Assembly (NCBI GenBank): GCA_029778715.1
Contig: JAKOPT010000019.1
Location: 62,001 to 126,000 of the forward strand
DNA: 64,000 nucleotides
Direction of reading: 5' to 3'
Origin: Actinomycetes bacterium
GTDB lineage: Bacteria; Actinomycetota; Actinomycetes; Actinomycetales; Dermatophilaceae
A program made the translations under genes and the position numbers. The first letter of the stretch is position 1; each line of letters opens with the position of its first letter. Below, one piece after another: positions 36,801 to 44,822 of this stretch. The notes beneath the pieces are model-generated. The model was not told where the DNA came from. It did not search any database and saw only the letters and a program-made list of their open reading frames with translations.

Positions 36801-36866
36801 TGGGTAGGTCAAAGTGCCTGTGACCAGGGTCTTTGCCCAAATCTGCGACCCACCTACCGAGGCTCT
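36792..36866. repeat. Inverted repeat at the left end of the element
   Basis: CGCAGGTGGGTAGG (36796-36809) and CCCACCTACCGAG (36853-36865) form an imperfect inverted pair about 45 nt apart, just inside the left junction and beyond the FRG gene stop. It may be a terminator for the FRG transcript or part of attP structure. Transcription from FRG otherwise points into the permease remnant. Confidence 0.5.
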
Positions 36867-36907
36867 CCTCCTCGCAGGCCGGGGTCAGTCTCGTGCCGGA
36901 TGTCCGA

Positions 36908-37846
36908 TCAGGACGTGCCGGCCCCAGGGGTAGCTGGGCGATCAAGCAATCCGCCGTCGTCGACCTGGCCCCGGATGTGGGTGGCCATACCGAAGAGGTC
37001 CGGGTACATGGTGCCGCTGTTGATCCCGTAGTCCCGCTCCAGACGGCGACGGATCGGCTCCTTGGCGTCTGCGGCGATCCTCAGCGTCAGCGTCGGGCGC
37101 GACCTCGGATCGAGATTGCGTGTCCGGTCCACCATGCGCGTCGGAACGGAAGTGGCTCGCCGGACCTCGTCGGCCTTCCACAGCCCGGCGGCACTCGCGT
37201 CGCCAGGCGCCTTGCGGTACTGGGAGTTCTTCCCGGCGTAGTACTTCGGAACTCCTGCGAGCAGGAACCCAGACTGCTGGGCGGGGATGCGCTCGTTGTA
37301 GGAGGGCGGCCGCCAGAGAAGCGGAAGCTCCAGCGACCACTTCGACGCCTTCTCGAAGTGACGCCAAGGGATGTCGTACGTGTTCCACCCGGCGTCCAGC
37401 CGGACCGAACGGTCGGTCACGTCGATCGCGAACACGCGCCCGTCCTGGCCGTCCTCGTCGGCGTGCCGCTGCTCGACCGCGAACCACAGGGCGACCAGCG
37501 GATTCAAGGACACGTCCAGGAGCCGTGTCGGCGCCCCGTAGTGCTGCATGTGCGCCACCAGCTCCAGGTAGGGCAGCTGGTCGAAGCGCCAGCCGTCGCG
37601 AGCGAGGCTAAGGAGCTTGTCCTCGGCCTTGAGCAGGTCCGCCTCCTCAGGGGCGTTCCCGGTGGCCTGCGCGAGCAGCCGTCGGTAGAGCCCACTGTGG
37701 AGGCACCAGGAAGCGTTCACCTGTCCGCGCCAGGCCATGCGCCGACGACCAATCTTGTTCATCACGTCCTCGATCGCAGCCATGGCGTCCTCCCACGACG
37801 CGATCGGATCGCCCTCCCACGGACCAAAGAAGGTGGTTCCGTCCAT
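36908..37846 (-). CDS. FRG-domain protein (probable defence effector)
   Basis: A 312-residue soluble protein with an FRG domain: RRMAWRGQVNASWCLHSGLYRR (WRGQ corresponds to the F/W-R-G motif), HYGAPTRLLDVSLNPLVALWFAVE and a downstream Arg/Asp-rich C-terminal region. FRG proteins are frequent in phage-defence islands and in toxins, but their biochemistry is not established. It is the first gene inside the element and is oriented toward the permease remnant. ATG 37846 has GGAG upstream. It is divergent from the gene at 37985. Confidence 0.8.
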   Translation of the reverse strand: MDGTTFFGPWEGDPIASWEDAMAAIEDVMNKIGRRRMAWRGQVNASWCLHSGLYRRLLAQATGNAPEEADLLKAEDKLLSLARDGWRFDQLPYLELVAHMQHYGAPTRLLDVSLNPLVALWFAVEQRHADEDGQDGRVFAIDVTDRSVRLDAGWNTYDIPWRHFEKASKWSLELPLLWRPPSYNERIPAQQSGFLLAGVPKYYAGKNSQYRKAPGDASAAGLWKADEVRRATSVPTRMVDRTRNLDPRSRPTLTLRIAADAKEPIRRRLERDYGINSGTMYPDLFGMATHIRGQVDDGGLLDRPATPGAGTS

Positions 37847-37984
37847 GACGCCTCATCACTCCTACCCGTGCCCTTGCCTCAGTCTGCCCCGACACCGGCA
37901 TCTGGTCGGTGATTGCATCGGAGAGTCCCTGCGCCGCAAACGTCGGACCACGTTGGTACCGTCCACGCATAGGAAGGGGCAGCC

Positions 37985-38565
37985 ATGAGGTTCTCGGAGG
38001 CATTCTCGATCAAGGGCGCGAAGAAGCACGACTGGTTCGATGCGGACCTCACCGTCGACACCAAGCTGTTCGTCGATCCCTTCCTGATGCTCCGAGCCGG
38101 CGACCAGTGGATCCAGGCGCACGCGGACCTCGTCGCCCACTTCGCCCACTGCTACCAGCTCGTCGCCAGGGCGCCCTCGAAGCAGTCCCTGTCTGCGAAG
38201 CAGGCCCACAAGCTCTTGACGTTTCCGGAGCCGCACGAGTTCTGCCTCGGTTACACCACCGCATCGACGAGGGGGTCGGGCGGGGGCGCCGGGCGTGCCG
38301 CAGCCATCGCCGACGGCATCGCAGTCGCGGTCGCAGCCGGGCTCAAGCGCCCGGAGCACATCGAGGAGATCGGCATCCTGAACGAACGCTTCGGCGCCGA
38401 CAGCATCTCCGACGCGACGCTCAACATCCTCAAGGCCCATTTCGTGCGCTACACACGGGGCGTCGCGGCCGAGCTCGGTATCCCGGTGGCCGAGCACCGC
38501 CTCCGGAACGCGGCTGTCGACCTCGAACTCTCCCGTTGGGAGACGGAGGTCGTCGAGCTCAGCAT
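37985..38565 (+). pseudogene. Truncated defence-island-type hypothetical protein
   Basis: About 193 residues of an original product are readable. MRFSEAFSIKGAKKHDWFDADLTVDTKLFVDPF is its N-terminus in pieces; the key parts are DWFDADLTVDTKLFVDPF and GADSISDATLNILK. After VVEL, at about 38560-38575, the frame runs into antisense of the methyltransferase and ends with unrelated residues at 38728. Both convergent genes stop being gene-like at the same point, indicating a deletion that removed both 3' ends. AGGAAGGGG precedes the ATG. Family function unknown; relatives sit near restriction or defence genes as I recall. Confidence 0.7.
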
Positions 38566-39530
38566 CAGCGCCTTAACCTTCCTCACCTGGGCCTCGGGCT
38601 TCCCGATGATCGCTGCTCTCACTGACTCATCGCCGATGTCTCGCAGAACGTACTTGACACCCCACTCCTCCAACCAGCGCTTCGCCTCAGCCTGTGGAGA
38701 GCGCCAGCACTTGCCCGAGGGCGGGTAGTGGATCTCGCCGGTGAACGGTGACTGGATTCCGTAGACCATCCCCTGGTGAGTAGCGGCCTTGGGCCCCGAG
38801 AAGTCGCCCGACTTCCACCGACGCGCATCACCATCACGCGTCTGGTACCGCGCATCCATCGCCTCGGTGCGAGGCTCCAGCCCCGTCTTGGCCAGTCGCT
38901 CATTCTTGGCGTAGACCAGCACGTACTCGGTCGCGGTCGAGACGTGACGATTGTCGGACCGCGGTGAGTAACTCTTCTGCCAGTTGATGATCGCGAGCCG
39001 GTTCTCCTCGTAGAACAGCTCGTCGAGCATCTGGCCAAGGTGGAACAGCTCGCGGCTGTCGATACAGATCGCCAGCACCCCGCACGGCTTCAGCATCGAC
39101 TTCATCATCTGGAGCCGCGGGTACATGAACTTCATCCACTTGGTGTGCCGCGCAGGGTCGTCGCTGCCGACGAAGTCCCCCAGGTCGGGGTCGTTGGGGT
39201 CCTGGTCCCACTTGTCGTTGTACCTGAAGTCACCGCCCGTGTTGTAGGGGGGATCTGTCAGGATAAGGTCCACCTGGCCCTTCTCGCGGTACAGGGAGGC
39301 CAGGGCCTGGAGGTTGTCGCCCTCGATCAAGAGGTTCCTCGCGCGGCCGTTCTCGTCGCCTGCGCTGTGTGCCTTGACCGTTCGCATCGTCCTCGGCCGG
39401 ACCCTGCGGCCGATCTGTCGGGCCAACACCTTGCGGGGAACGATAGGTTGACGCCGGCGCCGGTCTTCTCCCGGATCATCTCGATCAGCTGCTCGACGGG
39501 CAGCGACTCAAGATCCGTCACGTCGTCCAC
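38565..39530 (-). pseudogene. Adenine-specific DNA methyltransferase (type III Mod-like), frameshifted and truncated
   Basis: The N-terminal part reads VTDLESLPVEQLIEMI...GAGVNLSFP (start GTG 39530 after AAGGAGG). At about 39434 the frame shifts and continues as VLARQIGRRVRPRTM. One C is missing on the plus strand in the CGGGG run, and restoring it would give the expected SFPGKVLARQIG. Motif IV is TDPPYNTG, and SAM and target-recognition regions follow. The C-terminus is lost at about 38565, where the gene abuts a convergent truncated gene. No Res helicase/nuclease partner is present. The remnant is likely inactive; a frame from GTG 39429 still covers the catalytic motif. Confidence 0.82.
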
Positions 39531-39751
39531 GGTGTCCTCCTTGGTCTGGCGGATGGTCGTTCTGGCATGTCCGCACACGCCAAGCAGTCCAGTGGCTCCA
39601 GCCTACCGACGGGGACTGACAGAGTTCGTGACGACGCGAGTTCCTTGGCATTTCCCCTTATGGAGCATGGATTCACGGCAGCACAGCTGCCTCGGGGGAC
39701 TACTGACAGCAGGGGCACACGGGGTGCCTCGCGTTCTCGTCGGGAGTCACC

Positions 39752-40225
39752 ATGAGCAACCTCAACCACGGCACCGTCACTGGCCGCCTCGCGGCCGACC
39801 CCAAGGTCTTCCAGAACAGTGACGGCTCCAAGAGCGTCCACGTCACCCTCTATGTCGACCGCGACTACCGCACCGCCGACGGCACGCGCCCGAGCGACCG
39901 CGTCCAGCTGGAGACCTACGTCCGTCCTGAGACCGACGTGGCGAGGACCCCGTTCGGCTACATGCACCAGGGCGACCTCGTGGCCCTCGGCTACGAGGTG
40001 CGCTCCAGCGTGTACGCCGACAAGCAGACCGGCGAGGTCAAGTACAGCCAGGGCCTGAACATCACGGACGCCTCGCTGCTGGAGAGCGCCTCGGTCACGA
40101 CGGCTCGCCTTCAGAAGCGACTCGCGGCCGCTCAGACGGCCCTCCAGAGCGCCGAGCAGGCTCCGCCGGCACCAGCGGCCACCCAGCGCCGCAGCACGCG
40201 TCAGAAGGCTGCGGCGACCGCCTGA
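39752..40225 (+). CDS. ssb: Single-stranded DNA-binding protein
   Basis: A 157-residue protein with an N-terminal OB fold (TVTGRLAADPKVFQNSDGSK, VHVTLYVDRDYR, LVALGYEVRSSVYADKQTGE) and a short low-complexity Ala/Gln-rich tail. It lacks the acidic DDDIPF-type tip of chromosomal SSB. Together with the DprA-like, DUF4192 and ArdA genes it forms a unit resembling the leading (entry) region of conjugative elements, where SSB protects incoming single strands. Terminated by a good hairpin. Confidence 0.87.
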   Translation: MSNLNHGTVTGRLAADPKVFQNSDGSKSVHVTLYVDRDYRTADGTRPSDRVQLETYVRPETDVARTPFGYMHQGDLVALGYEVRSSVYADKQTGEVKYSQGLNITDASLLESASVTTARLQKRLAAAQTALQSAEQAPPAPAATQRRSTRQKAAATA

Positions 40226-40243
40226 GCAGCCGCACAACCTCAG

Positions 40244-40290
40244 AGAACCCCCGTTGTGAGCCAACCCGGCTCGCAGCGGGGGTTCTGTCT
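40244..40290 (+). terminator. Intrinsic terminator after ssb
   Basis: Arms AGAACCCCCG (40244-40253) and CGGGGGTTCT (40277-40286) with inner complementarity GAGCC/GGCTC, followed by GTCTT. It separates ssb from the DprA-like gene. Confidence 0.85.
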
Positions 40291-40381
40291 TCACGGGCTG
40301 GCTTGTGCCGGACTCCGTCCGGCCGGGATCGCAGCAGAGGGCTGCCGTTGGCCGCCCGCGATCCCGAGGAAGGGGACAGAC

Positions 40382-41305
40382 ATGGACAACACAGACTGGC
40401 AGGAGGGCGGCTACGACGTGAGCGAGCCGAGGAGCGAGGCCGAGCTAGAGCGCGAGGCGCGGCTGTGCCTGGCCAAGCTGGACGAGTCCAGCACCGACAC
40501 CGAGGTCTGCGTCGAGGGCATCGTCGGTGCCTGGCAGCGCTACCGGATGCGGCTGCCGCGAGCACGCAGTATCAAGGCCGAGGACGTGCAGCGCGAGGCG
40601 GACGAGCTCGGGCTGAGGCTGCTCACGCCCGGTCATGACGCCGAGTGGCCGACTCCGCTCGATGACCTAAGCACCCACGCGCCCTTGGTCGTGGCCCTGT
40701 GGGTGGCGGGGATGCCGCTCGACCTGCGGCAACCCGTCACGATCACCGGCTCGCGCGCCTGCACGGCCTACGGAGACCAGGTGGCCCAGCAGATGGCCCA
40801 CGAGCTGGCCAGCCGAGGCCACACCATCGTCACGAGCCTGTCGTACGGCGTCGACGTCGCGGCACTCAAGGGTGCGCTGGCGGCCGAGGGACCCGCCCCG
40901 GTGGCGGTGCTCGCCCAAGGCATCGCTGATGACGTGCCGCCCCGTCTCCAGGCTCACGAGGAACTCGTGCAGACGCTCATGGCCAAGGGCACCGTCGTGA
41001 CCGAGTTCCCGCCCGGGACGAAGCCGAGCCGCACCCGGTTCGAGCTGAGGGGCCGCATCATGGCTGCCTTGACGCAAGCGACCGTCATCGTCGAGGGCGC
41101 CAGCCGCTCAGGTGCGCGCTACGTCGCCCGCGACGCGCGCGCTCTGGAGCGTCACGTGCTCGCTGTCCCGGGGCCGGTCACGAGCGCCACCAGCGTGCTG
41201 CCTCACGAGCTGATCCAGACCGGCAAGGCGACCCTCGTCACCTGTGACCAAGACGTCATCGACGTACTGGCGGCTGCCACCATCACCGACCCCGAAGGAG
41301 CCTGA
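40382..41305 (+). CDS. DprA/Smf-like DNA-processing protein
   Basis: A 307-residue protein with a DprA Rossmann domain (about 115-300). GSRACTAYGDQVAQQMAHEL, TSLSYGVDVAALKGAL, VVTEFPPGTKPSR, the DprA/LOG-like RGRIMAALTQATVIVEGA and HVLAVPGPV are visible. A charged N-terminal extension of about 100 residues replaces the usual SAM-like domain. Chromosomal DprA loads RecA on incoming ssDNA; an element-borne copy next to ssb and ardA probably helps establishment after transfer. AGGAAGGGG precedes ATG 40382. Confidence 0.87.
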   Translation: MDNTDWQEGGYDVSEPRSEAELEREARLCLAKLDESSTDTEVCVEGIVGAWQRYRMRLPRARSIKAEDVQREADELGLRLLTPGHDAEWPTPLDDLSTHAPLVVALWVAGMPLDLRQPVTITGSRACTAYGDQVAQQMAHELASRGHTIVTSLSYGVDVAALKGALAAEGPAPVAVLAQGIADDVPPRLQAHEELVQTLMAKGTVVTEFPPGTKPSRTRFELRGRIMAALTQATVIVEGASRSGARYVARDARALERHVLAVPGPVTSATSVLPHELIQTGKATLVTCDQDVIDVLAAATITDPEGA

Positions 41306-41307
41306 CC

Positions 41308-42309
41308 ATGGCCGACACCCGTCCCGAGCGAACCGTCACGATCTCCGACATGGCCGGCATCCTCGCGTTCGTCCCTGCGCTGGTCGGGTTCAAGCCCGAG
41401 CGCTCGCTCGTCGTGATGTTCCTGGGCGGCCACCGCGTGGCGATGACCATGCGCGCCGACCTCAACGGGGCCAACGTGGCCCAGCTGGTGGTTACCACCC
41501 TGCGGGCCGCCCGGCAGTCGGCGGCCGAGGAGCTTGTCATCGCCGCCTACATGCCCAACGTCTCCGAGGTGACCCGGGCGATCCTCTGCGACCTGGCCGC
41601 CGGCATCGAGCTGGAGTCCATCGACGACGAGCCGCCGCTGCGGGTGCTCGGCCTGGCGGCCGTCGGCCGCGACGGCTGGTGCGAGCTGGACCCCTGGGAG
41701 CCCGGCATTCCGCCGCTGCGGCCGCTGGCCGAGCTGGAGGAGCACGCCATGCACGCCCAGGGCGTCTACGAGGGCAGGGTCGTGGCAACGAGCCGCGACG
41801 AGATCGCAGCCCGGGTCAAGCCCGACTCCGAGACGCGCTCCACGGCGTTCGAGGTCGCGGCCGAGGCGGTCATCACGGCCCTGCCGGCTCTCAGCGACCA
41901 CGAGGCAGCTCAGATGATGACCGAGCACATGCAGGAGGTCGAGTCCAAGCCTGTCGGATCTCTGATCGACGAGGTCTCGCTCGCCCGGATGATGGTCTTG
42001 CTTGCTCATCCGGCAGCCCGGGACGCAGCCATGCTGAGGATCGACAGGGACAACGCGCTCACCTGGGTGGCCGCGTGGAGCCAGGTCGTCCGCGTCTCCG
42101 GCGGCCGGGTCGCGTGCGCGGCCCTGTTCCTGACCGGCGTGGCCGCCTGGCAGTCGGGCGACGGTGCGCTGATGAACATGTGCTGCGACGAGGCGAGAGC
42201 CATCGACCCCGAGCACATCGGCGTCCAGGTGCTCACGGCTGTCACCGAGCAGTGCTGGCAGCCCGAGGTGTTCGACTCGCTCAAGACCGACCTGCGGGCT
42301 GCCTCGTGA
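41308..42309 (+). CDS. DUF4192 domain protein
   Basis: A 333-residue soluble protein. ILAFVPALVGFKPERSLVVMFLGG and VAMTMRADL near the N-terminus are the DUF4192 signature, common on actinobacterial chromosomes and mobile elements. An all-helical C-terminal half follows. Function unknown. It begins 2 bp after the DprA-like gene, and its stop overlaps the start of ardA, so the three are co-translated. Confidence 0.88.
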   Translation: MADTRPERTVTISDMAGILAFVPALVGFKPERSLVVMFLGGHRVAMTMRADLNGANVAQLVVTTLRAARQSAAEELVIAAYMPNVSEVTRAILCDLAAGIELESIDDEPPLRVLGLAAVGRDGWCELDPWEPGIPPLRPLAELEEHAMHAQGVYEGRVVATSRDEIAARVKPDSETRSTAFEVAAEAVITALPALSDHEAAQMMTEHMQEVESKPVGSLIDEVSLARMMVLLAHPAARDAAMLRIDRDNALTWVAAWSQVVRVSGGRVACAALFLTGVAAWQSGDGALMNMCCDEARAIDPEHIGVQVLTAVTEQCWQPEVFDSLKTDLRAAS

Positions 42310-42854
42310 GCGACCAGACCCCGCGGGTCTGGATCGGCTGCCTCGCGCACTACAACGCGGGTGACCTCGTCGGGCACTGGTTCGACGCCGAGGACGCCGA
42401 CGAGGTCACCCTCGCCGACGTTCACGCGGGCTCCGGCCTCGGGTTCACCGGGTGCGAGGAGCTCTGGTGCTTCGACCATGAGTACCTGCCGGTCTCGGGG
42501 GAGCTGAGCCCGCACGAGGCCGCGCAGTGGGGCAGGCGCCTCGCCGAGGTCGAGCCCCACCTGCGCGGTGCCCTCCGGGCCTGGGTCAAGAGCGGCTGCT
42601 ACGTCGCCGAGGGGCGTGGCGACCTGCCGGTCGTCGCCGAGTTCGAGGACCGCTACTGCGGCCAGTGGGACTCGTTCGGGGACTACGCACAACAGCTCGC
42701 CGAGGACATCAGCCTGATGGACGGCTGGCCGGACCTGGCCGTCCAGCACTTCGACTGGAAGGGCTGGACGCGTGACCTGCGGTTCGGGTTCACGGTGTGC
42801 GACGTCGACACCTCCAGCGGCGACGCGCCCGGGGTCTACGTCTTCAACAGCTGA
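42306..42854 (+). CDS. ardA: Antirestriction protein ArdA
   Basis: A 182-residue acidic protein. PRVWIGCLAHYNAGDLVGHWFD near the N-terminus is the ArdA signature, and the D/E-rich composition mimics the charge of B-form DNA. ArdA proteins inhibit type I restriction enzymes and so protect incoming elements. GTG 42306 overlaps the DUF4192 stop. Length agrees with ArdA (about 165-185). A strong terminator follows. Confidence 0.9.
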   Translation: MSDQTPRVWIGCLAHYNAGDLVGHWFDAEDADEVTLADVHAGSGLGFTGCEELWCFDHEYLPVSGELSPHEAAQWGRRLAEVEPHLRGALRAWVKSGCYVAEGRGDLPVVAEFEDRYCGQWDSFGDYAQQLAEDISLMDGWPDLAVQHFDWKGWTRDLRFGFTVCDVDTSSGDAPGVYVFNS

Positions 42855-42862
42855 GCGACAAC

Positions 42863-42901
42863 GTCCCCGTGGGGCAGCCTGATCGGCTGCCCTGCGGGGA
42901 C
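42863..42901 (+). terminator. Terminator after ardA
   Basis: Arms GTCCCCGTGGGGCAGCC (42863-42879) and GGCTGCCCTGCGGGGAC (42885-42901), 17 bp with two mismatches, loop TGATC. It ends the ssb-dprA-ardA block. Confidence 0.85.
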
Positions 42902-43237
42902 CGCTCATCGCGACGACGACTCGTGCCTGGCTGCGCCGCTCGAGTTCTCGACGCCGAGCGACATCAACCGGCTAGAGTCGGGGTTGCTGAACGCCTGCGA
43001 CACGACCGGCGGACGTGGTGCCATCACCACGCTCACCGATGAACCTGACCCCCAGTTGCAGCGGCTCGGACGAGCGTCCGTGCCGTGATGTCTGCCACTG
43101 GGAGCAGCCGTGCCCGTTCTCTCCTTCCACCCCTCGACCGTCCGGCGATCCCCGGTCGAGACTCATAGTCCGTGGCTGCATGGTCCGTGGTCTCTCCGAC
43201 CGTGGACCCATCGCCGGTTGCAGGGTTTCGTGGAGCA
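42902..43237. other. Gene-free stretch before the XRE operon
   Basis: No convincing gene is seen. The only internal pattern is a GTCCGTGG direct repeat (about 43168 and 43183) and GGTCGAGACTC/GACCG segments close to the XRE start. These could be binding sites for the XRE protein. Confidence 0.5.
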
Positions 43238-43606
43238 GTGACCACCCCGCTCCACCGGCTTGCCTTCGGCGAGCGCCTGCGCACCCTACGACGAGCGGCT
43301 GGCTGGTCATCGCAGGAGGCGTTTGCCCTCCACCTCGGGCTCGACCGGACGTATGTGTCTGGCATCGAGCGCGGCGTCCGCAACCCGACCCTCGACGTGC
43401 TCGTTCAGATCGCCCACGGGCTCGACCTGCGACCGGCGGAGCTGCTCGCGAACCTCGGTGCCCGCTGCGAGACGCACGACGAGGAAGAGCACCTGATGTG
43501 CCGCGCCTGCCGTGCCGGACCTCAGGGTTGGCTCGCCCACGTTCCGAACCTTCAACGCCACCGCCCAGACACCAACCTCACGACATCTACAGGGGAAGCA
43601 AAATGA
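43238..43606 (+). CDS. XRE-family helix-turn-helix regulator
   Basis: A 122-residue protein. It has a Cro/CI-type HTH (FGERLRTLRRAAGWSSQEAFALHLGLDRTYVSGIERGVRNPTLDVL, quoted as adjacent motifs AGWSSQEAFA and YVSGIERGVRNP). A C-terminal tail includes CETHDEEEHLMCRACRAG, a Cys/His cluster that could bind metal. GTG 43238 has GGAGCA upstream. Its stop overlaps the lipoprotein start, so regulator and lipoprotein are translated together. Confidence 0.85.
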   Translation: MTTPLHRLAFGERLRTLRRAAGWSSQEAFALHLGLDRTYVSGIERGVRNPTLDVLVQIAHGLDLRPAELLANLGARCETHDEEEHLMCRACRAGPQGWLAHVPNLQRHRPDTNLTTSTGEAK

Positions 43607-44589
43607 CCACCATCCACCGTCCGCTCGCCGCAGTCGCATTCGCTGCGAGCCTCATGATCGCCCTGGCCGGCTGCGGCTCCAATGGGACTGGCTCGACAGC
43701 CCCGGCCGCCTCCCAAGCCAAGGTCTTCCAGTTCGAGAGCGCAGGCTTCTCCTCGCCCAAGGCGCTGGCCATCAAGCTGCCGCAGAGCCTCCTCGATGCC
43801 ATGGGCAACCAGCAGGGTCTCGTGGTCACTGGCTACGACCTGACCGTGCGGGAGATGCCCGGAGCCGAGTACTGCGCGTTCGACCTGAAGATGACCTACG
43901 CCGACGGCGGCAAAGAGCTGGCCGGCAAGCCCGTCCTGCCGAGCCGCACCCCGGACCAGAGTGCCACCGTCCAGAAGAACTTGATCAAGGACGCCGTCGC
44001 CGCCGGCATGAAGCAAGCAAAGGAGTACGGCTACACCGGCAGCTCGGTCAACGAAGGCTTCACAAAGGCTTTCGGACCGGCCAGCACCGGTGTGTCATCG
44101 TTCCTCCACCAGTGGGTGGGCAACAACTCCGAGTCCGTCGACCTGATGCTCAGCGAGAACGTCTTCAACAACTGGCCTGGCACCTACGAGGACGCGTTCG
44201 CCAAGATCGACAAGCGCATCGACGACGACGCGGCCAAGGCCAACGCCAAGCTGAACAGCATCCCTGCGCCCGTCAACGTCGCCAAGCGTCTCCTGGATGA
44301 CAGCGAGGGCAAGCCGGCCAGCGAGCTGCCCGCGTCGCCGACTGGGCTGGGGGCCTACGTCGCCGACGACCTAGCCAGCGGCACCGTCGTACGACGCTGC
44401 GCCACCCAGCCTTACGACGACCAGGTGGCCGCCGAGACAGAGTTGACCTTCCCGATGGTCGTGGACGGCAAAGAGGACACCCTGGCCCGGGCCTACGTGA
44501 CCGTGATGAAGGGCGGCGACCTCACCGTGCGCGACTCGAAGGTCGACGGGTACACGTTCGGCTCCGACGGACGCTGGATCAAGAAGTGA
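43603..44589 (+). CDS. Putative exported lipoprotein
   Basis: A 328-residue protein with signal peptide (PLAAVAFAASLMIALA) and lipobox LAGC. The mature part is soluble and mixed charged, with no recognisable enzyme motif; GVSSFLHQWVGNN and RRCATQPYDDQVAAETELTF are distinctive. It starts in the ATGA overlap with the XRE gene, preceded by AGGGGAAGC. Possible roles include surface exclusion or signalling in transfer, but nothing proves this. The next small gene overlaps its stop. Confidence 0.78.
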   Translation: MTTIHRPLAAVAFAASLMIALAGCGSNGTGSTAPAASQAKVFQFESAGFSSPKALAIKLPQSLLDAMGNQQGLVVTGYDLTVREMPGAEYCAFDLKMTYADGGKELAGKPVLPSRTPDQSATVQKNLIKDAVAAGMKQAKEYGYTGSSVNEGFTKAFGPASTGVSSFLHQWVGNNSESVDLMLSENVFNNWPGTYEDAFAKIDKRIDDDAAKANAKLNSIPAPVNVAKRLLDDSEGKPASELPASPTGLGAYVADDLASGTVVRRCATQPYDDQVAAETELTFPMVVDGKEDTLARAYVTVMKGGDLTVRDSKVDGYTFGSDGRWIKK

Positions 44590-44768
44590 CAGATCAGCTC
44601 GACGACCGAGCGCCCATCAGCCCCGCCGCGTTCGCCGACGGTGTCCTCGACGAGGTGCTAGACCTGGACGACGAGACCCGGGACGAGGCGTTCGAGGCGC
44701 TGAGCGCCTGGTGGGAGAAGTGGACCGACCAGCCAGTTACCGAAGGCCAGGCCGACCAGCGGCCATAG
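44586..44768 (+). CDS. Small acidic protein, third gene of the XRE operon
   Basis: A 60-residue acidic, helical protein (VLDEVLDLDDETRDEAFEAL). GTG start in the GTGA overlap with the lipoprotein stop, which supports that it is real. No signal peptide. Family unknown; it may interact with the XRE regulator or act as a small antitoxin-like protein, but there is no direct evidence. Confidence 0.6.
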   Translation: MTDQLDDRAPISPAAFADGVLDEVLDLDDETRDEAFEALSAWWEKWTDQPVTEGQADQRP

Positions 44769-44779
44769 CGGCCCGCACG

Positions 44780-44816
44780 AGAGGGCACCTGCTTCGAGCG
44801 GGTGCCCTCTCTTTTC
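44780..44816. terminator. Bidirectional terminator between small-protein gene and relaxase
   Basis: Arms AGAGGGCACC (44780-44789) and GGTGCCCTCT (44801-44810) followed by CTTTTC. Placed between convergent stops, with the relaxase stop at 44823. Confidence 0.9.
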
Positions 44817-44822
44817 GCCGGA

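Noticed and set aside
43238-44768. Toxin-antitoxin interpretation of the XRE operon
   Set aside because: The second gene is an exported 328-residue lipoprotein, not a typical toxin; the small acidic protein alone is insufficient evidence.
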